Of a DNA stretch of 13,955 nucleotides, positions 7,791-13,373 are shown one piece after another. The stretch comes from an uncultured Lachnospiraceae bacterium. Its GTDB lineage: Bacteria; Bacillota; Clostridia; Lachnospirales; Lachnospiraceae. Numbering within the stretch: the first letter of the stretch is position 1; each line of letters begins with the position of its first letter. The stretch is from assembly GCA_910588965.1 (NCBI GenBank), contig CAJUSO010000070.1:1-13955 (forward strand), written 5' to 3'. A model generated the notes under the pieces. It searched no databases and was not told where the DNA came from. It saw nothing but the letters and a program-made list of their open reading frames with translations. Made by a program: the position numbers and the translations under genes.

Positions 7791-8657
7791 CTATTTGATA
7801 TCCGCTTTCCTAAAATGCAGCGTTCCGGCTATGGCTGCCGCCAGGAACCATGCCAAGGAGATTATGGCTGCCCGGAAAAGGAAATCCCCGTGTAAGATAT
7901 CTGCCAAGGCAGTGGTCTGCAAATCCAGCAGCCAATAATCCGAGGGCTTCCAGTTCAGGTTATGGAACAGCAGATCCAGCCCTGCTGTTATGGAAGTGGA
8001 AAACATTACAATCCCAAGGCTGATGGAAATGCCTGCTGCCAGGCTCCGGGTGGTTTCCCCTATCAAAGCGGCAATGGCAGCCAGCGCTGCTGAAAATGCA
8101 AGCTGTATCCCTACAAAGGCTGTAAGGTCTTTCCAGGCAATAGCCGAAATCCCGCCCTTCCCCATAAGGATGGCCCCAAAAAGCAGGGTAGCCCCAACAA
8201 TTACAAGGTTTATCAGCAGGGCAGCTAATTCTGCAGCCAGCAGCTTGCTGATAAATACCGTCCCGCGGGAATACCCTTTGCCCACTACGTTTTTGATGGC
8301 GCCGTTTGTGTATTCGCCGATTACAAATATAGATACGAAAACCGTAACGATGAATCCTGCCATGCTGCCCGACATCATCTGTTCGATGACGCCCATGATG
8401 CCGATTTTCTGGCTCATGGGTATCTGTGCAGCTTCTTCTGGCTGCCCTGCCCCTTCTGGGCTTTCTGTGCCTTCATTTACAGTAGCCATGACATGGACGC
8501 CCCCCTGTCCCTGCTGTGCTTCCATTTTTTCCAGATTGTCTACTAAAAACAATGTGCCGTATAGCAGCAGTGCAATGCCTGCCCCAATCAGGCAGCAGAT
8601 ATAAAATGATTTGGCTTTCCATAATTTATAACATTCTGCGCGGAATAGATTAAGCAT
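7791..8657 (-). CDS. ABC-2 type transporter permease
   Basis: The 288-residue integral membrane protein has about six hydrophobic segments (near 18-39, 98-115, 140-165, 180-200, 205-226 and 261-281) and the ABC-2 family motif GEYTNGAIKN at 114-123. A large loop (about 42-95) follows the first helix, as in bacitracin and lantibiotic self-protection permeases. The start codon overlaps the end of the ATPase gene by 8 bases and follows AGGAGG, so the two are coupled. It converges on the response regulator gene with only 8 bases between stop codons and no visible terminator. It would form the membrane half of the transporter with the 8650-9618 ATPase. Confidence 0.9.
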   Translation of the reverse strand: MLNLFRAECYKLWKAKSFYICCLIGAGIALLLYGTLFLVDNLEKMEAQQGQGGVHVMATVNEGTESPEGAGQPEEAAQIPMSQKIGIMGVIEQMMSGSMAGFIVTVFVSIFVIGEYTNGAIKNVVGKGYSRGTVFISKLLAAELAALLINLVIVGATLLFGAILMGKGGISAIAWKDLTAFVGIQLAFSAALAAIAALIGETTRSLAAGISISLGIVMFSTSITAGLDLLFHNLNWKPSDYWLLDLQTTALADILHGDFLFRAAIISLAWFLAAAIAGTLHFRKADIK

Positions 8658-9618
8658 GTTTCCCTCCTAAAGTAAATGGACGGCGCCTGTTTTTGGGGGT
8701 CTCCCCCTGCGGGGCTTGCCCATTCCCCAGCAAATCCATAAAGTAACCTTCCAAATCCTGCCCGGCCAGGTAGCTTTCCTTGACCTTAATATCCTGCCGG
8801 ATGAGTTCCCGGTTGACTGCCCAGGAGCGGTCCAGGCCTTCAAAAATCCGGATTACCCCAGCCTGCGGCACGTCATAATTGGTAATATGGCATTTTTCTT
8901 CTAAGACAGCCACAGCCCGGTCCACGTCGTCCACCACCAGTTTTTGGCACCTTTGGCATTTTAATTCCAGTTCCTTGGCGCCAAATTCCTCAATGAGTAC
9001 GCCGTCTTTGATGATGCCATAGCGCGTGGCAATTTTGGACAGCTCCCCTAAAATATGGCTGGAAATCAGGATGGTCATCTGCCGTTCCCGGTTCAGCCTG
9101 AGCAGCAGATCCCGGATTTCCTTTATCCCGGCAGGGTCTAGGCCGTTGATGGGTTCATCCAGTATCAAAAAGTCTGGGCTGCAAAACAGCGCGATAGCGA
9201 TGCCCAGCCGCTGCTTCATGCCCATGGAGAAATTTTTCACTTTCTTCTTCCCAGTGCCGGACAGCCTGACAAAATCCAGCATATCTTCCACGGCATTTTT
9301 TTCTGTGATTCCAAGGCTCCGCCTTACGGCTTCCAGGTTTTCCCGCGCTGTCATTTTACCATAAAGGCCGGGGTGTTCAATCAGGCTCCCGATGCGCAGC
9401 CGCTGTTTTTCCAATTCAGGGGAGCCAAATAGCTCCATAGACCCTTCCGCAGGCGCTGCCAGGCCTGCAACCATGCGCATGAAAGTCGTCTTCCCAGCGC
9501 CATTTTTCCCTATAAATCCGTAAATGTCGCCTTTTTCCACATGCATATCCACATGGTCCACCACAGTATGCCTGCCATATTGTTTGGTGAGGCCCTCGGT
9601 TTTCAGTACATAATCCAT
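8650..9618 (-). CDS. ABC transporter ATP-binding protein, bacitracin/lantibiotic-resistance type
   Basis: The 322-residue ATPase has Walker A GKNGAGKTT (37-45), signature SMGMKQRLG (131-139), Walker B FLILDEP (150-156, Glu155) and H-loop His188. Its C-terminal extension (about 215-322) is typical of the BcrA-like group, which exports or removes peptide antibiotics. The start at 9618 (MDYVLKTEGL) is preceded by AAGGAG at a 12-base distance; the frame is open to 9687 but the extra residues do not resemble the family. A CQRC pair at 221-224 is unusual and might bind a metal. Next to a kinase and an OmpR-type regulator, it is best read as an envelope-stress or antimicrobial-peptide resistance module. 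Confidence 0.92.
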   Translation of the reverse strand: MDYVLKTEGLTKQYGRHTVVDHVDMHVEKGDIYGFIGKNGAGKTTFMRMVAGLAAPAEGSMELFGSPELEKQRLRIGSLIEHPGLYGKMTARENLEAVRRSLGITEKNAVEDMLDFVRLSGTGKKKVKNFSMGMKQRLGIAIALFCSPDFLILDEPINGLDPAGIKEIRDLLLRLNRERQMTILISSHILGELSKIATRYGIIKDGVLIEEFGAKELELKCQRCQKLVVDDVDRAVAVLEEKCHITNYDVPQAGVIRIFEGLDRSWAVNRELIRQDIKVKESYLAGQDLEGYFMDLLGNGQAPQGETPKNRRRPFTLGGKHA

Positions 9619-9699
9619 TGCTTTTATGTGCTCCTTTCTGAAGTACGGGTTCATATTCTCTGTGTGCCGCCAGCAATTGCTTTCCAACGGTATAAGGGC

Positions 9700-9708
9700 A
9701 GTATAACA
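9700..9708 (-). promoter_or_regulatory. Extended -10 promoter of the ABC transporter operon
   Basis: On the minus strand TG-T-TATACT gives an extended -10 element. No clear -35 is visible, as expected for an activator-dependent promoter. The transcript would start about 75 bases before the ATPase gene. Confidence 0.5.
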
Positions 9709-9777
9709 TGGGTCATTTTAGAAAATTTAGGGAAAGTATAAAGAAAAGATAAAGATTTTAAGGAAAGGGCGATACGC

Positions 9778-9806
9778 TTGTGTTGTGCTGCATCTGGGAG
9801 TATAAT
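9778..9806 (+). promoter_or_regulatory. Promoter of the histidine kinase gene
   Basis: TTGTGT (9778-9783), a 17-base spacer and TATAAT (9801-9806) form a sigma-A-type promoter. The leader to the kinase start would be about 112 bases. Confidence 0.6.
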
Positions 9807-9924
9807 GGAGGAAATGGGAAAGGGTGGCAGGGCGCGGCATAGGGGGGACGGTAAAAGGGACGCAATGGGGATGGCAGCGGCAGCGCGATGCCTTATGCGG
9901 CATAGGCTGGAAAGGAGCGGCGGG

Positions 9925-10839
9925 ATGGGACTTATATTAGGGATAGCAGTGGCCATGTTTGGCGTTGCGGCGGGGATTTTGGCGCTGCGCCTGTTGTGCT
10001 ACCGCAGGCAGGTAAGCCATATTTTAGGGCAAATGGAATTTTTGGGGAAGCCGGACAGCAACTACCGGCTGACTGCCGCAAACCGGGTGGGCAGGACTGG
10101 GGAGATGATTTCTGGGATAAACCAGGCAGTGGAGAGCCTGCGGGATGAGGTGCACAGGCTGCAGAAGGCAAACCAAAGCTACCGGGAGAGCATTACCAGT
10201 ATTTCCCATGATATCCGTACGCCCCTGACTTCTGTGAAGGGTTATGCCCAAATGCTCAGAAACCCAGGGATGCCGGAGGAGAAGAGAAAGGAGTACCTGG
10301 GCATTACGGAGCGCCGCCTAGAGGATTTGTCCCAAATGCTGAACCAGCTTTTTGAATATGCCAGGCTGGAGGCCGGGGAGATGGAATTAAGCCTGGAAAG
10401 GCTGAATGCCGGGAACCAATTTGCAGAGGTGATTTCCATGTTTTATGAGGAATTTGCCCAGAAAGGCTGCCAGCCAGAGGTGCAAATCCCAGAGGAGCCC
10501 TGTTTTATCCAGGCAGACAGCCATGCTTTTGTGCGGATTACCGAGAACCTGATGAAAAATGCATTGGTGCATGGGCTGGGCGGCTACCGTTTTAGGCTGT
10601 CCCTTGCAGGCGGTGAGGTATCCATCTGCATTTCCAATGAGACAGACAGCATTGAGGAGAAGGAACTGGACCGTATTTTTGACCGCTTCTATACCACAGA
10701 CCAATCCAGAAGCCGCAGGAGCACGGGGCTGGGGCTTGCTATTGCCCGGGAATTTACGGAACAGATGGGCGGTACAATCCAGGCTGGGCTGGAAGAGGGC
10801 AGGTTTTCCATAGAGGTGAGGTTCCAAAGGGTGGCTTAG
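9925..10839 (+). CDS. Sensor histidine kinase with a single membrane segment
   Basis: The 304-residue kinase has one N-terminal membrane helix (about 2-25) and no extracellular domain. A linker-coil (about 26-90) leads to the dimerisation motif SISHDIRTPLTS with phospho-acceptor His95. The catalytic domain has the N box ITENLMKNALVHG (205-217) and the G-box STGLGLAIA (266-274). Short-sensor kinases of this kind usually take their signal from a partner transporter, here probably the adjacent ABC system. The start MGLILGIAV at 9925 follows AAGGAG with a seven-base gap. The longer frame from 9778 is rejected because it begins inside the promoter. The partner regulator is at 6844-7782. Confidence 0.92.
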   Translation: MGLILGIAVAMFGVAAGILALRLLCYRRQVSHILGQMEFLGKPDSNYRLTAANRVGRTGEMISGINQAVESLRDEVHRLQKANQSYRESITSISHDIRTPLTSVKGYAQMLRNPGMPEEKRKEYLGITERRLEDLSQMLNQLFEYARLEAGEMELSLERLNAGNQFAEVISMFYEEFAQKGCQPEVQIPEEPCFIQADSHAFVRITENLMKNALVHGLGGYRFRLSLAGGEVSICISNETDSIEEKELDRIFDRFYTTDQSRSRRSTGLGLAIAREFTEQMGGTIQAGLEEGRFSIEVRFQRVA

Positions 10840-10904
10840 AACGGATAATTCACAGATTTTTAATACTTTTTAACGGAATATTTCATATTTTCCTGATGGT
10901 TTTC

Positions 10905-10924
10905 TGTTATAATACTGGTATAAT
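10905..10924 (+). promoter_or_regulatory. Twin extended -10 elements before the alarmone synthetase
   Basis: Two TGnTATAAT elements follow each other, with TATAAT at 10908-10913 and 10919-10924. Neither has a good -35. They lie 37-53 bases before the next start codon in an A/T-rich stretch and are the probable promoters of the gene at 10961. Confidence 0.6.
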
Positions 10925-10960
10925 TTAGGAAAACAGTTTGGAAAGAAAGAGGTACAGGAC

Positions 10961-11740
10961 ATGACAAACGAAGAATACCATGCGTTTATCCAGCCTTATG
11001 CAGATGCCAAGGAAGTACTGCTGGCGCGGCTGAACGTGTTGAAGCATAATTTATACAGCGCATCCTCCGGCAAGCCCATCCACAATATCCAAAGCCGGAT
11101 GAAGTCAAAGGGCAGCATAGAAGGCAAGCTGCACAAGAAGGAGAAAGAAGCCACAATTATGAATGCAAAGGATTACCTGCAGGATATCGCCGGGGTACGG
11201 GTTATCTGCTATTTTGTGGACGATATCTATAATATGGCCGACGCCCTAAAGCGGCAGTCTGACCTAATCGTCATACGGGAGAGGGATTACATCGCAAACC
11301 CAAAGCCCAACGGCTACCGAAGCTACCATGTAATTGTGGGGATCCCGGTGTATTGCCTGGACGGGATGGAGTATTTTCCTGTGGAGGTACAGTTCCGCAC
11401 CATGTCCATGGATTTCTGGGCAAGCATGGAGCATCGGATCCTATATAAGATGGAACGGGAAGACCGGGAACACCTGGCGGCAGAATTAAAGGAATATGCG
11501 GAATGCCTGGTAGAGATAGAGGGGCGTTTTGAGCAGTACAGCGTAGGCAATAGCGTAGGGACCAGCGTTTTGGCGAAAGACGAGGAAAAAGCGCCCGCGG
11601 ACGGCACAGCGGGGGAGGCAGGGGATCCCATCCCCAATCTTGGGGGCGGCAGCACAGGCAAGGAAAGGCTCCTCCCACGGAATATGAGGGGCAATCACAA
11701 GGCGAAGAAATACCAGGCCTTGCGGTGGAATGAAGCCTAG
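10961..11740 (+). CDS. Small alarmone synthetase (RelA/SpoT domain, GTP pyrophosphokinase)
   Basis: The enzyme would transfer pyrophosphate from ATP to GTP or GDP to make (p)ppGpp, in the cytoplasm. The 259-residue protein has only a synthetase domain, as in RelQ/RelP-type proteins. Recognisable motifs are the basic substrate segment SRMKSKGSIEGKLHKK (45-60), DIAGVRVICYF (75-85), the G-loop region NPKPNGYRSYHVIV (113-126) and VEVQFRTMSMDFWASMEH (141-158, Glu142 in the metal site). Residues from about 195 on form a low-complexity tail rich in Gly, Ala, Lys and Arg that RelQ proteins normally lack. The RelQ or RelP class is not certain, so no symbol is given. The promoter is just upstream and a weak terminator lies at 11913. 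Confidence 0.9.
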   Translation: MTNEEYHAFIQPYADAKEVLLARLNVLKHNLYSASSGKPIHNIQSRMKSKGSIEGKLHKKEKEATIMNAKDYLQDIAGVRVICYFVDDIYNMADALKRQSDLIVIRERDYIANPKPNGYRSYHVIVGIPVYCLDGMEYFPVEVQFRTMSMDFWASMEHRILYKMEREDREHLAAELKEYAECLVEIEGRFEQYSVGNSVGTSVLAKDEEKAPADGTAGEAGDPIPNLGGGSTGKERLLPRNMRGNHKAKKYQALRWNEA

Positions 11741-12133
11741 GAATAAGTGGGAAGCCAGGAATGGCAAAAAGCCCGCATGGTGGCGGAGGCCATCGGGCAA
11801 TATGCAGGCGGGAAATGGATCGTATGGGAAAACGTACGGTGAGGGATTAAACGTATGGAAGCGGCATATGCAAGGAAGCTTGTATATGCTGTTTTTTTGG
11901 AAAAGCTATCCTACTGCCTAAGATAGTAAGGCAGTTTTATTCCTGCGGGTAATGAGCCAAGCAGCTAGGCTTGCGTGGATATATGGCGGATGCGGCGAGG
12001 GTAAGCGCCCAAGGCGTTTTTATGGGCGTTTGCTTCGCGTTTTTGTATAAAATTGGGTTTGTGCCTGCAAATTTGCGTGTTATTCGGAAAATAACTTATA
12101 TTTTTTTGGAAAATTGCAGATGATAAAAAAAGG
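11741..12133. other. Gap between the alarmone synthetase and the left inversion site
   Basis: No credible gene is present. After the terminator there is an imperfect 9-bp inverted repeat, AAGCGCCCA (12003-12011) with TGGGCGTTT (12023-12031). Beyond it is a possible rightward promoter, TTGCGT (12073-12078), 18 bases, TATATT (12097-12102), which encloses the palindrome GTTATT/AATAAC. That promoter would read through the left site into the segment and stop at the terminator at 12445. Confidence 0.4.
11913..11941 (+). terminator. Weak intrinsic terminator downstream of the alarmone synthetase
   Basis: ACTGCCT (11913-11919) and AGGCAGT (11929-11935) form a 7-bp stem followed by the short tract TTTTATT. 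It lies about 170 bases after the stop codon. Some read-through towards the switch region is possible. Confidence 0.6.
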
Positions 12134-12162
12134 ATGCAACATTTTGTAATAAAATGTTGCAT
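12134..12162 (+). repeat. Left recombination site of the invertible segment
   Basis: The arm ATGCAACATTTT (12134-12145), core GTAAT (12146-12150) and arm AAAATGTTGCAT (12151-12162) form a perfect 12-bp inverted repeat with an asymmetric 5-bp centre. This is the usual layout of a tyrosine recombinase core site: two recombinase half-sites around the strand-exchange region. The whole 29 bases recur in reverse complement at 13288-13316. Confidence 0.9.
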
Positions 12163-12184
12163 CGCTTTGAATTTTACACCTTAT

Positions 12185-12211
12185 ATATCGAACCGAATAG
12201 AAAATACTTAA
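12185..12211 (-). promoter_or_regulatory. Candidate sigma-D (sigma-28)-like promoter inside the invertible segment
   Basis: On the minus strand TTAA (12211-12208), exactly 15 bases, and TTCGATAT (12192-12185) approximate the flagellar consensus TAAA-N15-GCCGATAT (3 of 4 and 6 of 8). A sigma-A reading (TTAAGT, 17 bases, ATATAT) of the same bases is also possible. It points left now, out through the site at 12134. After inversion it would point at csrA, with a leader of roughly 100 bases. Confidence 0.45.
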
Positions 12212-12344
12212 CAGTAAAAATAAAATTTCTGAAAAATATTGATTTCCATATTTTAAGAAGATAGTAATATGATTTAGATGTAAAGTATATTTGCCAAGGA
12301 TGGGAATGGAAAAATATTTAGGATTAGATTAGACGAAAAAGCAC

Positions 12345-12482
12345 TTGAAACGATAGAACAAATATGTGATATTAAAAGCATGGAAAGCACCTCCTCCAAA
12401 GAGGATGCTCCCAAGCGAGGCTTATTTACCTCTCATTGAGAGGCGCCTCTCCTGGTTTGGACAGGAGAGGCATTATTTTTTC
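12345..12482 (+). ncRNA. Candidate antisense (antitoxin) RNA
   Basis: A promoter TTGAAA (12345-12350), 17 bases, GATATT (12368-12373) would start an RNA near 12380 that ends at the terminator 12445-12482, about 100 nt long. It would be complementary to the 3' part and stop codon of the peptide gene on the other strand, as in B. subtilis txpA/RatA and bsrG/SR4. The RNA contains a possible 19-codon frame starting MESTSSK, which shares its first 13 bases with the peptide gene. A reading frame running into this region from upstream (KIFRIRLDEKALETIEQICD) has no start codon and may be a gene remnant. Confidence 0.45.
12445..12482 (+). terminator. Strong intrinsic terminator inside the invertible segment
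   Basis: GCCTCTCCTG (12445-12454) and CAGGAGAGGC (12462-12471) form a perfect 10-bp stem with a 7-nt loop, followed by ATTATTTTTT. On the minus strand the stem has no T-tract after it, so it should act in one direction only. A smaller hairpin CCTCTC-ATT-GAGAGG (12429-12443) lies just before it. Confidence 0.88.
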
Positions 12483-12553
12483 CGTTTGTGTTTCCTGTCT
12501 CGTCTGAGAAAGGCAAGCAGCGCGATGATTAAACTGCCAAAGGTGCTTTCCAT
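12473..12553 (-). CDS. Tiny hydrophobic-basic peptide, candidate type I toxin
   Basis: The 26-residue frame begins MESTFGSLIIALLAFLRR and ends in a strongly basic tail (DRKHKRKK). A short hydrophobic helix plus basic tail, with the pattern FG-x-LIIALL-x-F, resembles the putative holin-like toxins of the TxpA/BsrG/Hol_Tox kind. A near-consensus promoter TTGAAA (12588-12583), 17 bases, TAGAAT (12565-12560) lies just upstream. It would start transcription almost at the ATG, and no ribosome binding site is visible, which is odd. A second possible promoter starting at TTGAAA 12619-12614 would give a leader of some 35 bases. The stop codon lies next to the terminator stem of the facing RNA. Identification rests on layout and composition only. 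Confidence 0.45.
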   Translation of the reverse strand: MESTFGSLIIALLAFLRRDRKHKRKK

Positions 12554-12559
12554 GTATAG

Positions 12560-12588
12560 ATTCTACCATAGGTTCTGGCATATTTCAA
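12560..12588 (-). promoter_or_regulatory. Sigma-A promoter of the small peptide transcript
   Basis: TTGAAA, a 17-base spacer and TAGAAT match the consensus at 10 of 12 positions. The opposite strand has the mirror arrangement at 12345-12373, and both predicted RNAs begin with ATGGAAAGCACCT (plus strand 12380-12392; minus strand 12553-12541). Confidence 0.65.
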
Positions 12589-12635
12589 GTTATTATGTTA
12601 TTATCATATAACGTTTCAAGTGTATCTAGCAATTC

Positions 12636-13214
12636 TTATAGGTTCATATTTAAGAAAACCTCATCTTTCTCATCCTGGTCAATCCCTAAATAACGTTTCG
12701 TATTCTGGAAAGAGGAATGGTTAAAAACACGCATCAAAATGGTAGGCTGCGCCCCTGCTTTGCAGGCATGGTATCCAAATGTCTTGCGCAGGGTATGGCA
12801 GCTGATTTCAATCTCAAAATGCAATTCATGCCCCGCGTCATTCAGTACGCGGAAGGCCTGGCAGCGGCTTAAGGCTGTCCCCTTGTGTTTCCCGGGGAAT
12901 AGGAAATCTGCCGGCTGTACATCCAAAAGGCTTTCTTTATATATATTTAAGGCTTCTACCGCATTGCGGTTCAAGGCAATCTGCGTCCTTTTCCCCGTCT
13001 TTTTTTCAATTGTCGTGATATGTTTCAGGAAACGCCCTTTTGAAAAATCATATACATCCTGCCAATTCAGGTTCAGTAAATCCCCAATCCGGAGGGCTGA
13101 ATTTATGCCGAGGCATGTCATGGCGTAATTCCTCATATTCGGCTTTACTGCAAAAAAATAGTTCTTCAGGGCTTCAATGTCTTCAATGTTTTTGATGGGT
13201 TGTGTCGCACTCAT
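12636..13214 (-). CDS. Short tyrosine recombinase (FimB/FimE/RecV type), likely DNA invertase
   Basis: The 192-residue protein is essentially one catalytic domain, without the full N-terminal core-binding domain of XerC/XerD. All the active-site residues can be placed: Arg42 (ALRIGDLL), Lys75 (TGKRTQIAL), His140 and Arg143 (HTLRKTFG), His166 (NHSSFQNTKRYLGI) and the nucleophile Tyr175. FimB, FimE and C. difficile RecV are similarly short and flip promoters. The start follows AGGAGG at an eight-base distance. No terminator is visible after it on its own strand. It is the only recombinase in the window and lies between two matching inverted sites, so it is the obvious enzyme for them. Excision or integration activity cannot be excluded. 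Confidence 0.93.
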   Translation of the reverse strand: MSATQPIKNIEDIEALKNYFFAVKPNMRNYAMTCLGINSALRIGDLLNLNWQDVYDFSKGRFLKHITTIEKKTGKRTQIALNRNAVEALNIYKESLLDVQPADFLFPGKHKGTALSRCQAFRVLNDAGHELHFEIEISCHTLRKTFGYHACKAGAQPTILMRVFNHSSFQNTKRYLGIDQDEKDEVFLNMNL

Positions 13215-13241
13215 AATAGACCTCCTGTCTCTTATCCTGCG

Positions 13242-13271
13242 TTAATAAGTAGCGGCTGGCCTGGGTTCCAA
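13242..13271 (-). promoter_or_regulatory. Probable promoter of the recombinase gene
   Basis: On the minus strand TTGGAA (13271-13266), 18 bases, TATTAA (13247-13242) lies inside the invertible segment and would start an RNA about 20 bases before the recombinase start. Expression would then not depend on orientation. Confidence 0.5.
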
Positions 13272-13287
13272 ACCCCTGGGACCAGCT

Positions 13288-13316
13288 ATGCAACATTTTA
13301 TTACAAAATGTTGCAT
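13288..13316 (-). repeat. Right recombination site of the invertible segment
   Basis: The site reads arm ATGCAACATTTT, core ATTAC (13300-13304), arm AAAATGTTGCAT. It is the exact reverse complement of 12134-12162. Because the arms are mirror images, only the 5-bp core sets direction, and it is inverted relative to the left copy. Similarity stops at the edges of the 29 bases. Confidence 0.9.
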
Positions 13317-13373
13317 GGAGATATTCGTTCTGGCCGTTCATTTGGAGATGGATTTGGAAACAAGGAGGTTCTT
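13317..13373 (+). promoter_or_regulatory. csrA leader with a cluster of GGA motifs
   Basis: GGA occurs at 13317, 13344, 13350, 13356 and 13364. Three of them are spaced six bases apart, and the last is part of the ribosome binding site AAGGAGG (13362-13368), which lies five bases before the ATG. CsrA binds GGA in leaders, so autorepression is plausible. GGA is common in this genome, so the cluster is suggestive only. Confidence 0.45.

Larger units (their letters stand above)
9619..9924. other. Divergent regulatory region between the transporter and the kinase
   Basis: This 306-base stretch has no convincing gene. It holds the two divergent promoters. Between them is an A/T-rich tract with the similar motifs TTTAGAAAA (9717-9725), TTTAGGGAAAG (9726-9736) and TTTAAGGAAAG (9757-9767). 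The last two are 31 bases apart, three helical turns, which suits binding by an OmpR-family dimer. This makes them candidate operators for the regulator at 6844; that assignment is inference. Confidence 0.45.
12134..13316. mobile_element. Candidate invertible DNA segment encoding its own recombinase
   Basis: The segment is bounded by two exact 29-bp sites in opposite orientation. From left to right it contains a leftward sigma-D-like promoter, a convergent pair of small transcripts with a tiny peptide gene, a strong rightward-acting terminator, and a tyrosine recombinase gene on the minus strand. Opposed sites predict inversion, whereas sites in the same direction would predict excision. The neighbour just outside the right end is csrA, followed by flagellin. 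The layout resembles the fim switch of E. coli and the RecV-controlled flg switch of Clostridioides difficile, but here the recombinase gene is inside the inverted piece. Confidence 0.78.

Noticed and set aside
11730..11921. A 63-codon frame overlapping the end of the alarmone synthetase gene
   Set aside because: It has no ribosome binding site, a composition unlike a folded protein, and it runs into the terminator stem at 11913. I treat it as chance.
12366..12611. An 81-codon plus-strand frame inside the invertible segment
   Set aside because: It crosses the strong terminator at 12445-12482 and is antisense to the small peptide gene; no ribosome binding site precedes it.
12134..13316. An insertion sequence or integrated mobile element bounded by attachment sites
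   Set aside because: The sites are in opposite orientation and there is no transposase, target duplication or excision factor. Inversion explains the layout better, though mobility is not excluded.
13200..13373. N-terminal extension of csrA to 13200
   Set aside because: The extension would cross the recombination site and the recombinase start, while MLKLTVK with AAGGAGG five bases upstream fits CsrA exactly.
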